Source: Betaproteobacteria bacterium HGW-Betaproteobacteria-20
GTDB taxonomy: Bacteria; Pseudomonadota; Gammaproteobacteria; Burkholderiales; Methylophilaceae
Reading direction: 5' to 3'
Length of the DNA: 8,431 bases
Assembly (NCBI GenBank): GCA_002842195.1
Contig: PHCL01000037.1
Coordinates: 1-8,431, forward strand
Of this stretch, positions 1-6,428 are shown piece after piece. A program made the position numbers and the translations under genes. The notes below the pieces were generated by a model, which searched no databases, was not told the DNA's origin, and was given only the letters and a program-made list of their open reading frames with translations. Within the stretch, counting starts at the first letter, position 1, and every line of letters starts with the position of its first letter.

Positions 1-362
<362 letters not shown>

Positions 363-673
363 AATGTATGACTATTACTTTTTCCTCAGCCATTATTTAA
401 TTAAAAATAGGTGCCAAGGTGGTTATTTCGCTTTTGCTTTATCAACCCTATTCTCTGACGATAATCAGATAACGTGATAGGTTGATGACTCAAATTCATT
501 TCAAGGTCTGTGTGACTTTTATTGCTAAAAGCCTTTACATATTTGTCATAAATTTAAGTGTAAGCACTTGTTTTTCTGAGGCTGCACTTAAACCAAACAA
601 TCCAGTTAAATTCGCACCGAGTAAACCCCGTGCAAATAAGTGAATTGCGTCTAAGTGAGCTTGTCCAGTGCCA

Positions 674-686
674 CAAGCACCCACAC
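674..686 (-). promoter_or_regulatory. rrn leader boxC-like element
   Basis: The minus strand reads GTGTGGGTGCTTG just downstream of boxA. It matches the boxC (TGTGTGGG-like) element of rRNA antitermination leaders. Its 3' end overlaps a GCTTGT/ACAAGC hairpin (659-678). The call rests on similarity and on the boxB-boxA-boxC order known from E. coli rrn leaders. Confidence 0.6.
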
Positions 687-701
687 TTATCAGTTGTTAA
701 A

Positions 702-714
702 TTGTTAAAGATCA
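702..714 (-). promoter_or_regulatory. rrn boxA antiterminator
   Basis: The minus strand reads TGATCTTTAACAA, close to the E. coli rrn boxA TGCTCTTTAACA. In RNA this binds NusB/NusE (S10) and lets RNA polymerase read through the long untranslated rRNA operon. It lies about 55 bases into the transcript, where an rrn boxA is expected, directly after the boxB-like hairpin. Confidence 0.85.
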
Positions 715-717
715 GGT

Positions 718-742
718 CTTGAAAAATACCGCCTTTTTCAAG
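718..742 (-). promoter_or_regulatory. rrn boxB-like hairpin
   Basis: A perfect 9-bp stem, CTTGAAAAA paired with TTTTTCAAG, closes a 7-base loop (GGCGGTA). It lies four bases upstream of boxA, giving the boxB-boxA-boxC order of bacterial rRNA leaders. The stem is mostly A-U and is not followed by a U-tract, so it is not a terminator. Confidence 0.65.
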
Positions 743-776
743 TGACTCAATGACGCTTTGCGTTATCGAGGTGCGC

Positions 777-804
777 ATTATACAGAGCTTTTATCGCTCG
801 TCAA
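777..804 (-). promoter_or_regulatory. rRNA operon promoter (sigma70 type)
   Basis: On the minus strand a -35 box TTGACG (799-804), a 16-bp spacer and a consensus -10 box TATAAT (777-782) are followed by a GC-rich discriminator (GCGCACC). Initiation should be near 769-771. The strong hexamers, 16-bp spacing and GC-rich discriminator are typical of rRNA promoters, whose discriminator makes them sensitive to ppGpp/DksA. Regulation by the stringent response is inferred from this sequence type. Confidence 0.88.
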
Positions 805-845
805 CACTAATTAGAAAACATATTTAATTATTGTTAATTCGTAGG
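805..845 (-). promoter_or_regulatory. A/T-rich UP element of the rrn promoter
   Basis: Directly upstream of the rrn -35 box lie about 40 bases that are almost entirely A/T, with A- and T-runs (minus strand ATTAACAATAATTAAATATG and beyond). This is where the RNA polymerase alpha C-terminal domains bind in strong rRNA promoters. No clear Fis sites were identified. Confidence 0.6.
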
Positions 846-884
846 TTTAACACACAAACTTTGTACTACACTACTTCGGATACC

Positions 885-912
885 AAAAAAAATATAAAGC
901 GCTACGCACTTT
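885..912 (-). terminator. rho-independent terminator of tRNA-fMet
   Basis: Starting 8 bases after the tRNA CCA end, the minus strand has a 7-bp stem AAAGTGC/GCGCTTT (one T-G wobble) with a 3-base loop, then ATA and a run of eight T (885-892). This is a compact intrinsic terminator that would separate the tRNA transcript from the rrn promoter about 80 bases further on. Confidence 0.75.
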
Positions 913-919
913 GATTTAT

Positions 920-996
920 TGGTTGCGGGAACAGGATTTGAACCTGTGACCTTCGGGTTATGAGCCCGACGAGCTGCCAGACTGCTCCATCCCGCG
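920..996 (-). tRNA. initiator tRNA-fMet (anticodon CAT)
   Basis: The 77-base cloverleaf runs CGCGGGA (acceptor), GAGC/GCTC (D stem), TCGGG-CTCATAA-CCCGA (anticodon arm, CAT at 960-962), AGGTC, ACAGG-TTCAAAT-CCTGT (T arm), TCCCGCA and an encoded CCA. Two initiator hallmarks are visible. The 1-72 pair is a C-A mismatch, which allows formylation. The anticodon stem carries three consecutive G-C pairs, which select the ribosomal P site. An elongator methionine tRNA would have a paired 1-72. The gene has its own promoter and terminator and lies in the same direction as the rRNA operon. Confidence 0.97.
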
Positions 997-1029
997 TCCG
1001 ATTCGACATATGTTGCGTCGAGAGGTGAG

Positions 1030-1058
1030 ACTATAGCAAACCTAGCTACCTTTCGCAA
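1030..1058 (-). promoter_or_regulatory. promoter of tRNA-fMet (sigma70 type)
   Basis: The minus strand carries -35 TTGCGA (1053-1058), a 17-bp spacer and -10 TATAGT (1030-1035). Initiation near 1023 would give a leader of about 26 bases before the tRNA 5' end, to be removed by RNase P. Confidence 0.7.
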
Positions 1059-1138
1059 GAACAATCACGGGTTTTCTTTATAAATGTTTAAGGTATTACT
1101 CATTCAAAGTAGTGTTTCTTTGTCGAAAATATAAAGAT

Positions 1139-1918
1139 TTAGCACATTACACTACGTACATAATCCAGATCCTCTCTAGTATCCACACCTGTTGCAGGCG
1201 CATTTCGAGTGATTGCCACTGCAATTTTATAGCCTTGGTACAATACTCGAAGTTGCTCTAAACACTCAACCTGCTCAATGGCACATGGCTGAATGCTTGC
1301 GTATTCTTTTAAGAACTTTGTTCGATAAGCATAAATGCCGACATGCCGATACGCCGGCATATTCGCAGACAGTTCAGTATCTGCAAAAGATTCTCTGGGA
1401 TAAGGGATAGGTGCGCGGCTAAAATATAATGCATTCGACTGTGCATCTAATACTACTTTTACGATATTAGGGTTTTGTAGTTCAGCTTTAATGCGAATCG
1501 CATGGCATGCTGTTGCCATTACCGCATCTTTACTATTATTTAATGTGGCGGCCACTTCAAGAATCAGTGAGGTTTCTATCAAAGGCTCATCACCTTGAAT
1601 GTTAACTACAATAGCATCGTCTGGCCAACCTTGTTTTAACGCAACCTCCGCAATTCTGTCTGTGCCGCTAGCATGGTCATCTCGCGTCATTATGGTTTGG
1701 TGTTCGTATTGCTTCAACGCTTCTACAATACGGATGTCATCTGTGGCAACAACCACTTGTTTTGCGCCACTTTGTTTAGCGCGCTCTGCCACCCATGCCA
1801 CCATGGGCTTTCCTGCAATATCAAGTAGAGGCTTGCCTGGCAATCTTGTACTGGCGTAACGCGCTGGAATCACCACGTAAAATTCTGGTATATTTTTGCT
1901 ACTCAACTTTTTCATCAT
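1139..1918 (-). CDS. kdsB: 3-deoxy-manno-octulosonate cytidylyltransferase (CMP-Kdo synthetase)
   Basis: KdsB is a cytosolic enzyme that activates Kdo with CTP to CMP-Kdo and pyrophosphate, supplying the sugar that WaaA adds to lipid A. The 259-residue product has the family's motifs in order: the nucleotide-binding [15 protein letters not shown] (17-31), NIQGDEP (107-112) with the metal-binding Asp at 110, [12 protein letters not shown] (165-176), HVGIYAYR (192-199), [10 protein letters not shown] (215-224) and VDTREDL near 245-251. The length is close to E. coli KdsB (248). The start is an ATG-ATG pair; either could be used. It lies inside the end of ycaR (20-base overlap) with no strong ribosome-binding site, so translational coupling is likely. 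The N-terminus is about ten residues longer than usual, with no ATG nearer the conserved core. It is the last gene of the envelope cluster. Confidence 0.96.
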   Translation of the reverse strand: MMKKLSSKNIPEFYVVIPARYASTRLPGKPLLDIAGKPMVAWVAERAKQSGAKQVVVATDDIRIVEALKQYEHQTIMTRDDHASGTDRIAEVALKQGWPDDAIVVNIQGDEPLIETSLILEVAATLNNSKDAVMATACHAIRIKAELQNPNIVKVVLDAQSNALYFSRAPIPYPRESFADTELSANMPAYRHVGIYAYRTKFLKEYASIQPCAIEQVECLEQLRVLYQGYKIAVAITRNAPATGVDTREDLDYVRSVMC

Positions 1919-2081
1919 CCGCTAATCTGCGTGCTTCTTCTTCCAGCATCACTGGAATGCCGTCTTTAATAGGGTAAGCCAGTCGCGCAGATTTTGAAAC
2001 CAGCTCATTCTTGGCCTTATTATAGACAAGCGACCCTTTTGTCACTGGGCATACTAAAATTTGTAGTAGTTTTGTATCCAT
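1899..2081 (-). CDS. ycaR: Trm112-like small protein YcaR (UPF0434/COG2835)
   Basis: This 60-residue protein matches E. coli YcaR in length and pattern: MDxxLL at the start, a CPVTKG turn at 11-16, and the C-terminal block [13 protein letters not shown] (about 34-46). The family resembles Trm112, a small zinc-ribbon partner of methyltransferases, but the role of the bacterial short form between lpxK and kdsB is not firmly known. Zinc-ribbon members carry CPxC; here only Cys11 remains, with Thr where the second Cys would be, and there is no second Cys pair further on. A structural zinc site is therefore unlikely. A TGAGA ribosome-binding site overlaps the lpxK stop, 9 bases upstream, and the 3' end overlaps kdsB. 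Both suggest tight co-expression. Confidence 0.9.
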   Translation of the reverse strand: MDTKLLQILVCPVTKGSLVYNKAKNELVSKSARLAYPIKDGIPVMLEEEARRLADDEKVE

Positions 2082-2090
2082 TTTAAATTC

Positions 2091-3122
2091 TCAATTTATC
2101 TTGCTTTTCAATTTTTTTAGCACGAGTGCAATCAGTGATGTTTGGGCCGAATTATTTACAGTTGCCGTTACTGGTAGATACCACGCATCATTTGTAGTAA
2201 ATTTCTGACATTTTACGGCATCCTTTTCTGTCATTAAAAGCGTTTGATTAGCGAACTCTGCTAAATCTTGCGCAGAATATGCATAGTGATCTAAATATGT
2301 TTTTTCTTCAAACTGCAACCCCAGCATTGCCAGTTGATTAAAAAATCGCTCGGGGTTTCCAATACCTGCAATAGCGACTAAACTTTTATCTGCAAAGTAA
2401 CTTGCTGGCTGCCTGATTTTTCTGCCATCAACCGACTCAAACATGTCGCCCTGCAAAATCATATTAAACACCGTTGACTGCAAAGCCTCTTTGAAATACT
2501 CATTAGAAACAATGGCATTGCCACTGTCAATAATAGCATCTACACTTTCTAGTCTGGTGATTTTTTCACGCAGAGGTCCTGCCGGCAATAAGCATAAATT
2601 ACCAGCCTGCAAGCTATTTGTGTTAATCAGGGCAATCTCCATGTCGCGCTGTAATCGATAGTGCTGCAACCCGTCATCGCTGACAATTACATCGCATTGT
2701 GGATGCGCTTGCAACAATGCTTGTCCAGCAGCAACTCGATCAGAGCCAACAAACATAGTGCAACCAGTACGTTTTACAATCAACACGGGTTCATCACCAA
2801 CTTCTGCCGGATTGCTATTGGCAAACACTTCGGTCACTTGCTCAACTCTGCCACCATAACCCCGACTAATAATGCCAGGTTTAAAACCTTCCCGTTGCAA
2901 TTGCTCTGCCAGCCAAATCACCAGCGGTGTTTTACCTGTACCCCCAACATTAATATTGCCAACCACAATCACAGGTACACTTAAACGCACACTTTTAAGC
3001 CAGCCAATTCTATAAAGTGATGCCCGGGCATAAACAATAGCGCCGAATATCCAGGAAAGTGGTATAAGCAAAAGATGCCACAAGGTGTAGCTTGTCCATT
3101 GCTTTTGGAGCCAGCCGTTCAT
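2091..3122 (-). CDS. lpxK: tetraacyldisaccharide 4'-kinase (lipid A 4'-kinase)
   Basis: LpxK phosphorylates the 4' position of tetraacyldisaccharide-1-phosphate to give lipid IVA, at the cytoplasmic face of the inner membrane. In the 343-residue form an N-terminal membrane helix (about 13-33, LWHLLLIPLSWIFG) anchors the protein. It is followed by the P-loop GNINVGGTGKTP (55-66), SRGYGG (86-91), GDEP (109-112), SDDGLQH (148-154), AGIGNPERFF (252-261), a DH motif (278-279) and MTEKDAVK (297-304), all typical of LpxK. The frame stays open to a TTG at 3149, adding nine residues, but I chose the ATG at 3122. MNGWLQKQW matches the usual LpxK start and the TTG has no ribosome-binding site. An AAGGG lies 16 bases upstream of the ATG, which is rather far. 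The gene starts 35 bases after msbA. Confidence 0.95.
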   Translation of the reverse strand: MNGWLQKQWTSYTLWHLLLIPLSWIFGAIVYARASLYRIGWLKSVRLSVPVIVVGNINVGGTGKTPLVIWLAEQLQREGFKPGIISRGYGGRVEQVTEVFANSNPAEVGDEPVLIVKRTGCTMFVGSDRVAAGQALLQAHPQCDVIVSDDGLQHYRLQRDMEIALINTNSLQAGNLCLLPAGPLREKITRLESVDAIIDSGNAIVSNEYFKEALQSTVFNMILQGDMFESVDGRKIRQPASYFADKSLVAIAGIGNPERFFNQLAMLGLQFEEKTYLDHYAYSAQDLAEFANQTLLMTEKDAVKCQKFTTNDAWYLPVTATVNNSAQTSLIALVLKKLKSKIN

Positions 3123-3157
3123 TTTATTTTGTACGACACCCTTGGCCAAGTGTTAAT

Positions 3158-4915
3158 CTAGCCGCTAAATTGTTTTTTATACAATTTAGCATAATAGCCG
3201 CCATGCTTAATCAGCGCCTCATGTGTGCCGCTTTCCACAATCTCACCATGCTCCATCACCATAATACGGTCAGCATTTTCAACAGTGCTTAAGCGATGTG
3301 CAATGACAATACTGGTGCGATTTTGCATCAGGTTATCTAATGCTGCCTGTACGTGCTGCTCAGATTCTGTATCTAGTGCAGAAGTCGCTTCATCCAGCAA
3401 TAAAATAGGTGCATTTTTCAATATGGCGCGTGCAATCGCAATGCGTTGGCGTTGCCCGCCAGACAAACGTACGCCGCGATCACCAATTTCATTTTGCAGA
3501 CCATTGGGTAGTTGCTGAATGAACTCCCAGGCGTGGGCGGCTTTAGCTGCGTTAATCACTTCATCCTCAGTTGCGTTTCTGAGTACACCATAGGCAATGT
3601 TGTTAAAAACCGTGTCGTTAAATAACACAATGTCTTGGCTTACCAGGGCAAATTGCGCACGCAAAGTTCTAAGCTTAATGGCGCGGATATCCACACCATC
3701 CAATAACACCAAGCCCTGCTGTAGCTCATAAAACCGTGGAAGCAAGTTTACCAATGTGGTTTTACCTCCGCCAGAACGCCCGACTAAGGCGACTTTTTCG
3801 CCAGCTTTAATGCTAAAACTTAAATTATCCAGCGCTACGCCACCGGCACTTTCATAACGTAAAGTAACATTTCTAAATTCAATTTCGCCTTTTGCTCGGC
3901 CTATTTCAATCACACCTTCATCTTGCTCAGGTGCTGCATCCATCACCTCAAAAATGCTTTGTGCAGCCGCTAAACCTACTTGAAAATCTTCATTGGCTGC
4001 TGCAATGTGCTTGATAGGAGAAATCAGCATAAGCAAAGCCCCCACAAAAGCTGCAAACTCACCTACTGAAAAACTGCCCATGGCGTAATAAATCACCAAA
4101 GCCAATGCCACCGCAGCAAAGACCTCCACAACAAAGCTACTTAAACCTGCAATACGCGTTAAACGTAATTCTATGCGGCGGTTATTAGTTGCAATTTCCG
4201 CAAAGCGCTGATATTCGAAATCCTGAGCACCAAAAATCTTAACAATGCGTTGCCCGCCTATCGCTTCTTCAGCTGATTTAGTCATTTCACCCATGCTGTA
4301 CTGCACATTTTTGGCATTAGACTTAAGCTTAGGCGTCACTTTTCTTAAATATAGCGTAACAAAAGGCAATATACTTGCAAACACAAGCGTGAGCCGCCAA
4401 TCAAGGTAAAGCATATAAGCAATTAACCCGATGACGGTTAAAATATCCCGCAACACATTGAGCCAGGAACGCGTAGTTGCCGTGGAAAGTCGCTCAACAT
4501 CGTAGGTGAATTTTGAGACCAGCGCCCCGGATGAGCGGGCATCAAAGTAATGTACGGGCAACAGCATCAGCTTACTAAACATTTCCTTACGGAAATCTTC
4601 CACCACGCGCCGTGCCACGACGCGCATGGTATAAACTGAAATATAGCCCGCTACACCTCTGATTATCATCAAACCAAATAACATCAGTGGCAATAGCACA
4701 TTTTGTTCGGCTGTTTTTTTAACAAAACCTTCATCTGTTACTTGCTTAATGAGCGCGAGAAAGCCGGTATTACTGGCAGAGAGAACCACTAATGAAAGAA
4801 TACTGGTGATAAATACATACTTATATCGCCAAGCATAACGAAACAAACGCAAATACAGCACTTTTGCGTTTGAAATTTCAGGGAGTTTTTCCTTGTTGCG
4901 CCTAGATTTTGCCAT
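3158..4915 (-). CDS. msbA: lipid A export ABC transporter MsbA (ATP-binding/permease)
   Basis: MsbA flips lipid A-core from the inner to the outer leaflet of the inner membrane using ATP; two copies form the transporter. The 585-residue protein is of normal length. The first about 310 residues form the six-helix membrane domain, with hydrophobic stretches near 32-52, 73-93, 153-173, 174-192, 256-278 and 287-307. The nucleotide-binding domain follows: Walker A GRSGGGKTT (379-387), Q-loop Gln427 (VSQDIVLF), signature LSGGQ (484-488), Walker B ILLLDE (504-509), D-loop SALD and switch His540 (IAHRLST). All catalytic residues are present. The ATG at 4915 has only a weak upstream GGAAA. Its position directly before lpxK supports MsbA over other exporters of this fold. 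Gene identity is strong; exact substrate is inferred from context. Confidence 0.94.
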   Translation of the reverse strand: MAKSRRNKEKLPEISNAKVLYLRLFRYAWRYKYVFITSILSLVVLSASNTGFLALIKQVTDEGFVKKTAEQNVLLPLMLFGLMIIRGVAGYISVYTMRVVARRVVEDFRKEMFSKLMLLPVHYFDARSSGALVSKFTYDVERLSTATTRSWLNVLRDILTVIGLIAYMLYLDWRLTLVFASILPFVTLYLRKVTPKLKSNAKNVQYSMGEMTKSAEEAIGGQRIVKIFGAQDFEYQRFAEIATNNRRIELRLTRIAGLSSFVVEVFAAVALALVIYYAMGSFSVGEFAAFVGALLMLISPIKHIAAANEDFQVGLAAAQSIFEVMDAAPEQDEGVIEIGRAKGEIEFRNVTLRYESAGGVALDNLSFSIKAGEKVALVGRSGGGKTTLVNLLPRFYELQQGLVLLDGVDIRAIKLRTLRAQFALVSQDIVLFNDTVFNNIAYGVLRNATEDEVINAAKAAHAWEFIQQLPNGLQNEIGDRGVRLSGGQRQRIAIARAILKNAPILLLDEATSALDTESEQHVQAALDNLMQNRTSIVIAHRLSTVENADRIMVMEHGEIVESGTHEALIKHGGYYAKLYKKQFSG

Positions 4916-4998
4916 TTTCAGGGTGTTTCCATATTTAGGGCTTGGGCATCTTCAGGGTTGAGGCTCTCTTTTTAAGCACTGCCATTAGGCATGCCGAC

Positions 4999-5025
4999 AT
5001 TATAAATGTGTCAATTGAAAGTGAA
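4999..5025 (-). promoter_or_regulatory. possible internal promoter upstream of msbA
   Basis: The 142-base exbD-msbA gap contains a consensus -10 TATAAT (4999-5004) on the minus strand. The best -35 match is TTCACT (5020-5025) with a short 15-bp spacer. It would allow msbA-lpxK-ycaR-kdsB to be transcribed apart from exbBD. The spacing is suboptimal, so this is a candidate only. Confidence 0.35.
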
Positions 5026-5057
5026 TGTGAGGTAAAAACAATTAAGATTTGGTTACG

Positions 5058-5480
5058 CTACTTGCCGCTGCCGGCCTGGGTCGCGAAAGTGATACGTGTG
5101 TATCCTGCTACACGTGAAGCCTCCATGACATCCACTACAGATTGATGCGTAGTTTTTGCATCTGCGTTAATGACAATAGTTGGCTCTTTTCCGCCATTGG
5201 CAGCGGCTTGCAAGGCTGCGCCGATGCCCGCTACAGATGAGTCAGCTAAACCTTTACCGTTCACCACGTACTTGCCACTGGCATCAACGCCCACCTCTAT
5301 CATCAATGGTTTGTCTTGCGGCGCATTGGCTTCAGCCGTCGGCAGATTGATTTGCAGTTCACTGGTGCGCGAGAATGTTGCGCTCACAATCAGGAAAATA
5401 ATAATCACTAACAGCACATCGATCAAAGGCACGAGATTCATCTCTAGCTCTTCATGGTGCTTTCCGCGTTGAAAATTCAT
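5058..5480 (-). CDS. exbD: ExbD/TolR-type biopolymer transport protein
   Basis: ExbD is the peptidoglycan-side partner of the ExbB motor. It uses the proton gradient to energise TonB-dependent outer-membrane transport (ExbBD-TonB) or, in TolQR, outer-membrane integrity. The 140-residue protein has a short cytoplasmic N-terminus and one membrane helix (about 16-36, LVPLIDVLLVIIIFLIV). That helix carries the conserved proton-carrying aspartate at 21 in the motif PLIDV. A periplasmic domain of about 100 residues follows, including TIVINADAKTTHQSVVDVME (101-120), a typical ExbD/TolR stretch. The ATG at 5480 has only a weak GAG upstream. It follows exbB by 37 bases. No tonB or tolA lies in the window, so ExbD and TolR cannot be told apart by partner; ExbD is favoured by gene context. 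Confidence 0.9.
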   Translation of the reverse strand: MNFQRGKHHEELEMNLVPLIDVLLVIIIFLIVSATFSRTSELQINLPTAEANAPQDKPLMIEVGVDASGKYVVNGKGLADSSVAGIGAALQAAANGGKEPTIVINADAKTTHQSVVDVMEASRVAGYTRITFATQAGSGK

Positions 5481-5517
5481 ATTAAATTACTCAGCCTAAA
5501 GAAAAATTTTGAACGTA

Positions 5518-6123
5518 TTATTCACGTTCACCGTGAATAATTTCAACCAGCTTAATCGCCTGTTGCTCCATGTCCACCAGCAAACCATCTACTTTTGAAC
5601 GGTAATACCGGTAAGCGATCATCGCTGGAACGGCCACGACAATACCAGCAGCCGTGTTATAAAGTGCCACAGAAATACCACGTGCAAACTGCGCAACATC
5701 GTGCCCGGTACTAGTAAATGCGCCGAATAATTCGACCATACCAATCACCGTACCCAGCAACCCCAGCAAAGGGGAAACGGTAGCAATTGTGCCTAGTGTC
5801 GATAAATACTTTTCAAGATTATGTGCAACTGCACGGCCAGTTTCTTCAACGGCTTCTTTGGTCACTTCACGTGAACTTTTTGCGGTAGATAAAGCACTGG
5901 CAAATACTTGCCCTAACACTGAATGCTGCTCTAAACGACTGATTGTCTCTTTTGTGATTCCACCTTTAGTTAGCCATGTCTGCACCTCTGGCAATAAATT
6001 TTGCGGAGCTACCGCGCCCGCGCGTAACGCAAAAGCCCGCTCACCTATAATCGCCAATGCTATTACTGACGCAAAAATAAGCGGCCAAATTGGCCAGCCT
6101 GCTGCTAAAATAATTTGCCACAC
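5518..6123 (-). CDS. exbB: MotA/TolQ/ExbB proton channel family protein
   Basis: This is the channel-forming inner-membrane subunit of the ExbBD motor. The 201-residue product has three membrane helices in the family layout: about 8-28 near the N-terminus, then a long cytoplasmic stretch (30-105), a Gly-rich helix SPLLGLLGTVIGMVELF (117-133), and a third helix around LYNTAAGIVVAVPAMIA (154-170). The SPLLGLLGTVIGM signature is diagnostic of the MotA/TolQ/ExbB domain. At about 200 residues it is shorter than E. coli ExbB (244), as in many proteobacterial versions. The start is GTG at 6123, chosen because a clear ribosome-binding site AGGAG lies 7 bases upstream and no ATG is nearby. A promoter with a consensus -10 lies just upstream, so exbBD probably begins a transcript. 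Confidence 0.92.
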   Translation of the reverse strand: MWQIILAAGWPIWPLIFASVIALAIIGERAFALRAGAVAPQNLLPEVQTWLTKGGITKETISRLEQHSVLGQVFASALSTAKSSREVTKEAVEETGRAVAHNLEKYLSTLGTIATVSPLLGLLGTVIGMVELFGAFTSTGHDVAQFARGISVALYNTAAGIVVAVPAMIAYRYYRSKVDGLLVDMEQQAIKLVEIIHGERE

Positions 6124-6150
6124 AGTGCAACTCCTAAAAATTCAAAAAAT

Positions 6151-6178
6151 ATTATAAATTCGTCTTCAAGCGGGTGAA
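6151..6178 (-). promoter_or_regulatory. candidate proximal promoter of exbBD
   Basis: The minus strand has -10 TATAAT (6151-6156), a 16-bp spacer and -35 TTCACC (6173-6178, 4 of 6 to consensus). Initiation near 6144 would give a leader of about 20 bases that includes the AGGAG site of exbB. An A/T-rich discriminator follows. Confidence 0.45.
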
Positions 6179-6193
6179 ACATCTATCAGCGAT

Positions 6194-6222
6194 ACTTTAG
6201 CCTGTAGTCTGCTTTTGGGCAA
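6194..6222 (-). promoter_or_regulatory. candidate distal promoter of exbBD
   Basis: A second minus-strand candidate: -35 TTGCCC (6217-6222), a 17-bp spacer and -10 TAAAGT (6194-6199), each 4 of 6 to consensus with ideal spacing. It is weaker in the -10 than the proximal candidate but better spaced. Confidence 0.3.
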
Positions 6223-6337
6223 GCTTCAACTATCGCAGTATTGAAAATAGTTAACTTCAAAAATAGTTGGATTTTCTAAAATTGGGCCTTATGCACATAG
6301 CGTAAAACTACTTAATTTAGACAAGCTTCATGGGTGA

Positions 6338-6382
6338 TGCCCTGCAAGCCGCTCTGATAGCGCCTCTCAGGGCAGCATTTTT
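6338..6382 (+). terminator. terminator-like hairpin in plus orientation
   Basis: On the plus strand TGCCCTG (6338-6344) pairs with CAGGGCA (6368-6374). Inside, AG/CT pairs at 6347-6348 with 6364-6365, and CGCT (6350-6353) with AGCG (6359-6362), closing a 5-base loop. After GCA comes TTTTT (6378-6382). This looks like an intrinsic terminator for plus-strand transcription, yet no plus-strand gene lies upstream. On the minus strand it has no T-tract and could be an RNA structure in a comEC 3' or exbB 5' transcript. Confidence 0.35.
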
Positions 6383-6428
6383 CGCTCGTAGATTTTATTG
6401 CAGTTAACTGTACATTACGCTGACAGCT

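Larger units (their letters stand above)
363..770 (-). other. rRNA operon leader (transcribed spacer before 16S)
   Basis: About 400 bases lie between the inferred rrn transcription start (near 770) and the 16S 5' end. No credible protein gene is present. The leader contains a series of inverted repeats: 718-742, 659-678, 611-635, 553-592 and 441-486. Part of it should pair with sequence downstream of 16S, outside the window, to make the RNase III processing stalk. That is known for rRNA operons and cannot be seen here. The 46-base element at 441-486 folds into ATCAACC(TAT) paired with (ATA)GGGTTGAT with one bulged G, capped by a TCTGA/TCAGA stem. Confidence 0.75.

Noticed and set aside
554..778. 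74-codon minus-strand reading frame upstream of 16S
   Set aside because: It lies across the rrn leader and -10 box, covering the boxA, boxB and boxC elements. It has no ribosome-binding site and its product resembles no protein.
834..1064. 76-codon minus-strand reading frame over the tRNA
   Set aside because: It is a translation of the tRNA-fMet gene and its promoter. The stretch ending NPVPATN is the common false product of tRNA T-arms.
4935..5000. 21-codon minus-strand ORF between exbD and msbA, a possible leader peptide
   Set aside because: Its ATG overlaps the -10 box TATAAT, so it could not be translated from that promoter. It has no ribosome-binding site and no attenuator-like structure follows.
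4999..5014. TTGACA (5009-5014) next to TATAAT (4999-5004) on the minus strand
   Set aside because: The hexamers are perfect but only 4 bases apart, so they cannot act as a -35/-10 pair, and no good -10 lies 16-18 bases from the TTGACA.
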